NCBI GenBank assembly: GCA_910589485.1
Contig: CAJUSW010000001.1
Coordinates: forward strand, 248,001 to 312,000
Origin: an uncultured Duncaniella sp.
Lineage (GTDB): Bacteria; Bacteroidota; Bacteroidia; Bacteroidales; Muribaculaceae
Reading direction: 5' to 3'
Length of the DNA: 64,000 nt
In this document: one piece after another, positions 58,494 through 64,000 of the stretch
How positions within the stretch are numbered: position 1 is the stretch's first letter
Layout: each line of letters opens with the position of its first letter
Program-made: the position numbers and the translations under genes
The notes under the pieces: model-generated
Databases searched by the model: none
The model's input: only the letters and a program-made list of their open reading frames with translations
What the model was told of the DNA's origin: nothing

Positions 58494-60068
58494 TCACACC
58501 ATGCCTATTTTCTTAGCCTCTTCCTCGAATGTGGACCGGTCTATGGCACGTGTGCGCAACTTGTTCCTGTAAGTATAGATAGTATTGGTGGTGATACCGA
58601 GAAACCTTGCTATGATAGTGGCATCATCTATACCCAGGCGACTGAGCGCAAGCACCCTCAATTCAGTGGTCAGAACATTGGGAGCAGGAGTGACAATCTG
58701 CTTGTCGAGTTGCAACAGTCTGTTCACATCCTCGATATAGGTAGGGAAAATGTGGAGCAACGCCTCATCGAAAACGTCATAGAATTTCTTGCGCTGTTCA
58801 TCCACAATCTTACCCGACTTGATATAAGCGAGCAATTCCTCGGTCTGTCCGGCTGTAATCTTCCGTCGGCTCATCTTGTTATAATCCTCCAGACTCTCGA
58901 TGTAACTTGAGCAGAGATTCATGAACTCAGCGATATATGTCTCTTTGGCCAGATTGGCATTCGCCAGACGTGACTCCACGCTTTTAAGCATCTTCACTTC
59001 CTTCCTCTTGTTTGTGATGATCTTTGCCACAAGCACGAGGAGCACAAGCAACACAAGCACAAGTGCCGAGAGCAACCACAACTGGTGGTGCTTCTCCTCC
59101 ACCATGAGCTTGGACACATCCATGAAGGCACTGTTGACGCGCATCAGGTTGAACTTCATGTCACCCATAATGGATTTTTCCATGGCAACCGCCATATAAT
59201 TGTGGGCTCGCGATGTATCACCTATCTTATACAGCATCTCGCCAAGACGCAACAACGCAACGCCATCGAGATGCGCACACTCCACATTGCCTATCGAAGC
59301 CATCGCATAGTTATAAACAGCCTCATTGTAATCACCTCGCTCCATATAGTACTCGCCAAGCAACGTGTAGGCATATGGATTTATACGGTCATTATAGGTG
59401 GTATTCTCCACCACATCGTGCAGACACGATGACATAAGCTGTTTTTTCCTGTCGGCCATATACACCAGAGCCTGACAATAATTATACTTGGGCGATTCGG
59501 GGCTGTACAGAGCCATCTCCTTCAACGCATGTTCACGGCCATTCTTTGAGTACTGGGCCCAATCCTCACTATCGCAATAGAAACCACTGAGCGTAAGAAA
59601 CACCGAGTAACCCACCGTGTGATAAGGCTCGGCCACTCCCGGCCTCAACCCCACATCCTTCACCCTGGCGAGATCCGACATGCACTCATGTATATGCCCT
59701 CTGAGAAAATACCCATGCGCTCGCGCCACATACAGTTTCTGGGCTGAAGTGGTATCCGCGGCATCAATGCACAGCTGGATACCTTCGTTGTACACTCTAA
59801 TAGCCGAATCGGTCGATAATCCGAGCCACAAGTCTCCATAATCCTGATATAAAGCGATCTTATCCTCAACCCGGGGTGCCGCTTCGATGAGCGACCTCAC
59901 CGAGTCGGCCTTGGCTTTGCGCTTGTCAATGTAAAACTGACGGTTGGCCACAATCTTATCCAACCGCTCAAGCAATGCGCGATTGGACGATGATATTTCG
60001 GCGGAATGCATCGGTTGTGCCATGGATAAGAGTATCCCCATGACAATGACGCAAATAGATGTTTTCAT
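58494..60068 (-). CDS. Transmembrane TPR regulator with C-terminal helix-turn-helix (DUF6377-like)
   Basis: 524 residues from the ATG at 60068 (MKTSICVIVMGILLSMAQPM, a signal peptide); the 17 residues before it in the longer frame are atypical. Residues 30-310 form TPR-like helical repeats, probably periplasmic. One TM helix follows at about 322-345 (LWLLSALVLVLLVLLVLVAK), then a coiled-coil. The C-terminal LuxR-like HTH is seen in LRVLALSRLGIDDATIIARF and LGITTNTIYTYRNKLRTRA. The plan fits a one-protein sensor that binds DNA from the membrane. It lies upstream of the carbohydrate operon and is its likely regulator; that link is inferred from position. Confidence 0.8.
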   Translation of the reverse strand: MKTSICVIVMGILLSMAQPMHSAEISSSNRALLERLDKIVANRQFYIDKRKAKADSVRSLIEAAPRVEDKIALYQDYGDLWLGLSTDSAIRVYNEGIQLCIDAADTTSAQKLYVARAHGYFLRGHIHECMSDLARVKDVGLRPGVAEPYHTVGYSVFLTLSGFYCDSEDWAQYSKNGREHALKEMALYSPESPKYNYCQALVYMADRKKQLMSSCLHDVVENTTYNDRINPYAYTLLGEYYMERGDYNEAVYNYAMASIGNVECAHLDGVALLRLGEMLYKIGDTSRAHNYMAVAMEKSIMGDMKFNLMRVNSAFMDVSKLMVEEKHHQLWLLSALVLVLLVLLVLVAKIITNKRKEVKMLKSVESRLANANLAKETYIAEFMNLCSSYIESLEDYNKMSRRKITAGQTEELLAYIKSGKIVDEQRKKFYDVFDEALLHIFPTYIEDVNRLLQLDKQIVTPAPNVLTTELRVLALSRLGIDDATIIARFLGITTNTIYTYRNKLRTRAIDRSTFEEEAKKIGMV

Positions 60069-60289
60069 GTGAGGTAGAGATGAGGTGAGAGTGTTTTTAC
60101 AAGATTTAATACAAAACATTTTAATTTACTGACTTACGTTAAGTAATAAACTCTATGAAAAAAACCTATTACTAAATGTAAATATGAGAGAACGACGAGA
60201 ACTAAATGTACTGTTTATTAAGCACTGCTATCAATAACTGACCTAAACGTACTACTGTTTTGGTGAGTTTTACGCAAATATAGCAACAA

Positions 60290-60325
60290 AAAACGGTTGC
60301 CGAAAATATTTAGGGCAACCGTTTT
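60290..60325 (-). terminator. Terminator of the alpha-2-macroglobulin-family gene
   Basis: Arms AAAACGGTTGCC (60290-60301) and GGCAACCGTTTT (60314-60325), with a T-run on the minus strand; 35 bp after the stop. A TATATTTG -7-like box for the regulator gene follows directly (60282-60275). The rest of the 291-bp gap to the regulator (60069-60359) holds nothing else I can support. Confidence 0.85.
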
Positions 60326-60359
60326 GTTAAAAATAGCTAATATCGTCTATCGCTAATTT

Positions 60360-63300
60360 TCAATTATCTGATCCACTTAGCGATACAATCTCACCGCCGG
60401 CCGAGTGAGCCGAATAACGCGGAGCATACTGGCTTTGCACAGTGGCGATACCCGATGTATATTCACCGGCATTGTTCACCCACACATCATAGGAAAGCAG
60501 ATAAGTTCCCTTGGGCAGATGATCGATGAATATTCTTGTCGATGCATCGCGGTTCTCCCGATAGAAACACAGTCCCTCGGAATAAACCGGTGTGGGCAGT
60601 TGATCCATAGGCTCCATGCAGGCGGGACGGTCATCGATTATGGCCACGTAATCCATGTCGGCATTAACCTTAAGCGTGAGGCGCACAGTCACACGGTCGC
60701 CCACCTTCAGCTCACGGGCCTCGCTCACTGGTCTACGGCCATACTCACCGTTCCCATCCTTTGCTGTGGCATCGTTTACAAGCAGGGTCTTCTCAATGGA
60801 TAGTTCCTCACATCCGGCGGCTTTTACTGCCTCCATATCATCGACATAACGGCAATACACAGCCCCCCATGCCGGAGTGTCACCGCTCTTGGTCACGGAG
60901 AGCTTTTTACCCGCCGACTTTTCAGCGTTGATCGACATCTCCATCTCGCCTGTCAGACGCTCGAATTTCTCCGGCTTCAGCTCCTGTCGGCCCACCTTGA
61001 CCACAGCTCCCTTGGCCGGTACCATCCATCGGTCAGAAGTCATGAGTATCGCGGCCACAACATCGGTAGCGGTCGACGCGCTTCCCCAGTCCTGCGCCCC
61101 CTTTTGCATTATCAGCCATTGGCGCAGGAGCTCTATTTCGGGACAGCCCGGCTCGATGGTCGCAAATGTCTCAAGTATCATCGAGGTGATACCCACCTTG
61201 TCCATCGCGCCATACCATGCGTTATCATCAAGCGACGGGAACCACATCCCCTTGGCGGGAGATGTCTCGGAATACTGGCGTATGGATGCGAGTATGCTTT
61301 TTGCCACCGTCCTGTAGGAATGAGCGTAAAGCACACGGGCATACACTGCCTTTCTTGCCAACGACGCATCCTTCCACTCCTTGAGTATCCGCTGGGTGGT
61401 GGCGTTGGATACGGCCTCGTCGGCAGCTCCGTAGCCCGATGTGGCAAACATGTCGTGCAGTCTCACGTATTCCGTATAGTCTCCGTCGGGGTATCGGCGG
61501 AAGTCCTTGAGCGTCTCGGCGGTATCCCACTTAAGGGCTTTCCGCATCATTGCGTTCAACTCTTTGCAGTCAGGCATATAGCCTAATTCCACCAATCGGC
61601 CGAAATAGTACAGCACACTGCGTGTCGACCACCGGGATGAGCGTGGATATTGGGCACACCAGCTCCATCCGCCGTCCTCACATGCCAGTTTGGAGAGCAT
61701 TTCTATATTGGACTTTATGGTGTTGTTAACGGTCCGGCTGTCAAACAGCAAGGAAAGTCTCGTCATTCTCTCGGTGTCGTTACGGGCATCGAGCATCCAC
61801 GGTGTAGCGTTGAGCAACATGATCTTGAGCTCCTCATTGCGCTCGAGCATCGAGGTGAGCATCTCTCCCGAACGGTCACTTTCGCTCCACTCCCTCAGGG
61901 CGCTCGCTATCGCGGGATTATCCTTGAGAAGACCGGCGGCCACCGCGGCCGAGAATATACTGCGCGCGGCCTCGGGCGCTGTCGAGGCTTCCTTGTCAAG
62001 AAGCCCGGGCAATGCGGTCACCACGTACCATGCCGGATTCTCACAGAACTGTAAAGTCACGCGTCCACCTGCAGGGATCTTAGGCAACTCCATGGAGTAG
62101 TCGCTCTGTGACGGTGCCATGTAGAACGGATAGGTCTCTATCACGGGGGTCGACGACGGCAACACGGGAATCAGAGCCTGCTCTCCGTCCGACCGGGAAT
62201 CGGTCGACGACTTTATCCTGTAGCCTATCAACGGCATTTCATTGGGAACCTTCAGCTCCACGCTCACCATGGCACTGCCGTGTGCGGCTATCGTGTCAGG
62301 CACATTGCTCATGAGGATCGTCTCACCTGTCGACGGATTATACACAGTAATCTGCGTATCCACTACCTTTTCACTGTCGGTATTGTTCATCACCGAAGCC
62401 TTTATCACGGCCCGGTCACCAGTGCGCAGGAAGCGTGGAAGATTGGGCTGTACCATTATATCCTTGGAGGCCACAACGTCACGTGAGAATGTAGCCGTGA
62501 GGAGTGAATCGGTAAACGCCACTGCACGGAATCCCCATGTGGTATTGGCGTTGGGGACAGTGAACCTCAGCTCGAGCATTCCATCCATATCGGTCACAAG
62601 CGACGGGCGGAAGAATGCAAGCGGTACATTGGATTCGCGATACGAGAATCCGTCCTCGGCTCCTGTTTTCTTCTCCTCACCGGCTTCCTCGACTTCTACC
62701 TCCTCGGCATGCTCACGCACATCACGCATTACGGGAGCTGCCAGATCGGCCGCGCCGGCATCGTAGGTTACAATGGCTGATTCCTCCACCATTGCAGCAT
62801 CGTCAGTCGAGGCACTCTTCATCATCAGTCCGTTGGCCATACCTCTGATCATAAAACGACCGCCTCCGGTCATGGACCCGCGGAACGAACGTCCATATGT
62901 CTCGAAATCAGGGTTGACAAGCGATGGGCAACGCAACTTCACGCTACGCTTTGACGGGATGTCCCAATAATACAGCAATGAATTGCCACTCAGTTCGGTC
63001 AGATTCCAGCTCACCGATGGTACGAATCCGCGCGAGGGATTAAAGTCCCAACCCGAGGTCGCGAGGGCATCGAGAGCGGTATTATACATGTCGGCTATCA
63101 CGGCTGCTTCGCGTCCGCGACCGGAATTATCAATCACCTTGAACACCCACGTCTCCTCATCGCCGGGCACAGTGCGGTCACGGAATGTCTCGGCCACAAT
63201 CTTTATACCCTTGCTGCTGTCGGCACGTTTCACCGTCACAGTCATTGATTCCTGCATATATCCGCCCGTGGCCATCAGCGAGAGGGTGGCCTCGTCACAA

Positions 63301-64000
63301 CCCTCGGGCAGTTTCACTGCGAGAGTGTTGAATCCGGCCTGCCCCTTCTCCCACCGGCGGTAGATGATACCGTCAGCGGTCCACAAGGTGGCCAGAAGAT
63401 GGGCGTCACATTTCAGGGCATACCTCCATGAACCTGCACCTGTCACATCGGTTGTGAGTTTCCACTCAGGAGCCCACACAAGTCTGTCGGGACACGGCGA
63501 GGTCTTGGAAGTGGGGTCATACAACACCACTTCGCTCCTCACTGTATCGGCATTCTCACATGACGACACCACTTTATATACACCCTGCCGGCATCCGCTC
63601 ACATCGATGTAGCCCGATCCGTTGATCTTTGCCGAAATCACAGCCGATGAATCAGCCGGGACAAGCCCGACGTTAACAACCGTCTTCACCACGGAATCCT
63701 CATAATTGACCACGCGGGCCTCGACAGGCATCCGGCCTTTCGTAATATCGAAATTCTCAGGTACTGAGGTCTTTATCATATACCTCTCCCCACGGGCAAA
63801 CGATACGTTGCCCGTCTGGGTTTCCCCGGATGCCGACAGCACCGACACATCCATGGTATAATATCCGTCGGGGAGCGGAGAGGAGGCGAAGACATCCGCA
63901 CCGAGCACAGCCGTGTACGCGCCATCGGCATCGGTTTTCACCTTGGTAGTGTACACGTCATAAACCGGCGAATAGTACCACCAGCGGGGACGTTGCGACA
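60360..64000 (-). CDS. Alpha-2-macroglobulin-family protein (5' end outside window), thioester motif absent
   Basis: At least 1213 residues, open to the window edge: the frame continues upstream of 63956 as RWWYYSPVYDVYTTKV. Bacterial relatives are exported protease inhibitors or surface proteins. Macroglobulin domains come first, then an acidic Glu/Lys linker (near 62650-62740), the A2M core (RPSLVTDMDGMLELRFTVPN, NTTWGFRAVAFTDSL) and a helical complement-like domain. Where relatives carry the CxEQ thioester after NPAWY, this protein reads ALPGLLDKEASTAPEAARS, so it cannot form the thioester. No protease or PBP1C partner is visible. A terminator follows. Confidence 0.87.
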   Translation of the reverse strand, partial: SQRPRWWYYSPVYDVYTTKVKTDADGAYTAVLGADVFASSPLPDGYYTMDVSVLSASGETQTGNVSFARGERYMIKTSVPENFDITKGRMPVEARVVNYEDSVVKTVVNVGLVPADSSAVISAKINGSGYIDVSGCRQGVYKVVSSCENADTVRSEVVLYDPTSKTSPCPDRLVWAPEWKLTTDVTGAGSWRYALKCDAHLLATLWTADGIIYRRWEKGQAGFNTLAVKLPEGCDEATLSLMATGGYMQESMTVTVKRADSSKGIKIVAETFRDRTVPGDEETWVFKVIDNSGRGREAAVIADMYNTALDALATSGWDFNPSRGFVPSVSWNLTELSGNSLLYYWDIPSKRSVKLRCPSLVNPDFETYGRSFRGSMTGGGRFMIRGMANGLMMKSASTDDAAMVEESAIVTYDAGAADLAAPVMRDVREHAEEVEVEEAGEEKKTGAEDGFSYRESNVPLAFFRPSLVTDMDGMLELRFTVPNANTTWGFRAVAFTDSLLTATFSRDVVASKDIMVQPNLPRFLRTGDRAVIKASVMNNTDSEKVVDTQITVYNPSTGETILMSNVPDTIAAHGSAMVSVELKVPNEMPLIGYRIKSSTDSRSDGEQALIPVLPSSTPVIETYPFYMAPSQSDYSMELPKIPAGGRVTLQFCENPAWYVVTALPGLLDKEASTAPEAARSIFSAAVAAGLLKDNPAIASALREWSESDRSGEMLTSMLERNEELKIMLLNATPWMLDARNDTERMTRLSLLFDSRTVNNTIKSNIEMLSKLACEDGGWSWCAQYPRSSRWSTRSVLYYFGRLVELGYMPDCKELNAMMRKALKWDTAETLKDFRRYPDGDYTEYVRLHDMFATSGYGAADEAVSNATTQRILKEWKDASLARKAVYARVLYAHSYRTVAKSILASIRQYSETSPAKGMWFPSLDDNAWYGAMDKVGITSMILETFATIEPGCPEIELLRQWLIMQKGAQDWGSASTATDVVAAILMTSDRWMVPAKGAVVKVGRQELKPEKFERLTGEMEMSINAEKSAGKKLSVTKSGDTPAWGAVYCRYVDDMEAVKAAGCEELSIEKTLLVNDATAKDGNGEYGRRPVSEARELKVGDRVTVRLTLKVNADMDYVAIIDDRPACMEPMDQLPTPVYSEGLCFYRENRDASTRIFIDHLPKGTYLLSYDVWVNNAGEYTSGIATVQSQYAPRYSAHSAGGEIVSLSGSDN

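Overview
This window is a stretch of a Bacteroidales chromosome, most likely a gut member close to Muribaculaceae or Bacteroides. The support is the gene content (rprXY-type two-component pair, six-gene Na+-NQR, ExbB-ExbD-ExbD-TonB motor, clpP-clpX-recQ, GH105/GH106 pectin-type enzymes, a membrane-anchored DUF6377-like regulator), the poor Shine-Dalgarno sequences, and repeated promoters of the Bacteroidetes form TTTG-N19/20-TAnnTTTG. The genus is inferred. No phage, integrase, insertion sequence, rRNA operon or CRISPR array was seen.

Layout. 1-5.3 kb (minus): partial mreB, purH, and a SulP anion transporter with a DMT-type transporter. 5.4-7.8 kb (plus): rprX-rprY. 8.1-11.4 kb (minus): exbB, two exbD genes, tonB. 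11.9-17.8 kb (plus): nqrABCDEF. 18-19.6 kb: a small membrane protein convergent with recO, then rpsT between two identical tRNA-Glu genes. 19.9-25.4 kb (plus): a tripartite heavy-metal RND efflux operon. 25.4-29 kb: HAD phosphatase, TrpB2-type tryptophan synthase beta, type II NADH dehydrogenase. 29-34 kb (minus): clpP-clpX-recQ-ftsE. 34-41.1 kb (minus): TrmH-type methyltransferase, an Arg/Pro/Gly/Asn-repeat protein, thiL, purine nucleoside phosphorylase, lpxK, sppA. 41.2-45.8 kb (plus): mazG, a RecB-family nuclease, an M16 peptidase.

45.86-47.5 kb is the most unusual part. It is a repeat-rich islet with structured hairpin repeats and short tandem repeats around one orphan gene of unknown function.

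47.5-57.6 kb (minus) is a carbohydrate operon: an (alpha/alpha)6 glycosidase-like protein, a DUF4450-like glycosidase, a GH106-like rhamnosidase, a GH105 unsaturated uronyl hydrolase and an aldo/keto reductase. It fits the final steps of rhamnogalacturonan breakdown. A probable transmembrane regulator lies upstream, across a 0.9-kb noncoding gap with several hairpins. The window ends in a partial alpha-2-macroglobulin-family protein that lacks the thioester motif.

Links between genes: Na+-NQR and NDH-2 are two quinone-reducing NADH dehydrogenases. The Ton motor uses ion-motive force to drive outer-membrane import, on which glycan use normally depends. ClpXP, SppA and the M16 peptidase cover proteolysis. 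RecO, RecQ, MazG and the RecB-like nuclease cover DNA repair and nucleotide hygiene. Most starts follow the longest ORF. I moved the starts of recO, lpxK, sppA, the RecB-like nuclease, the DUF4450-like protein and the DUF6377-like regulator, with reasons given in each entry.
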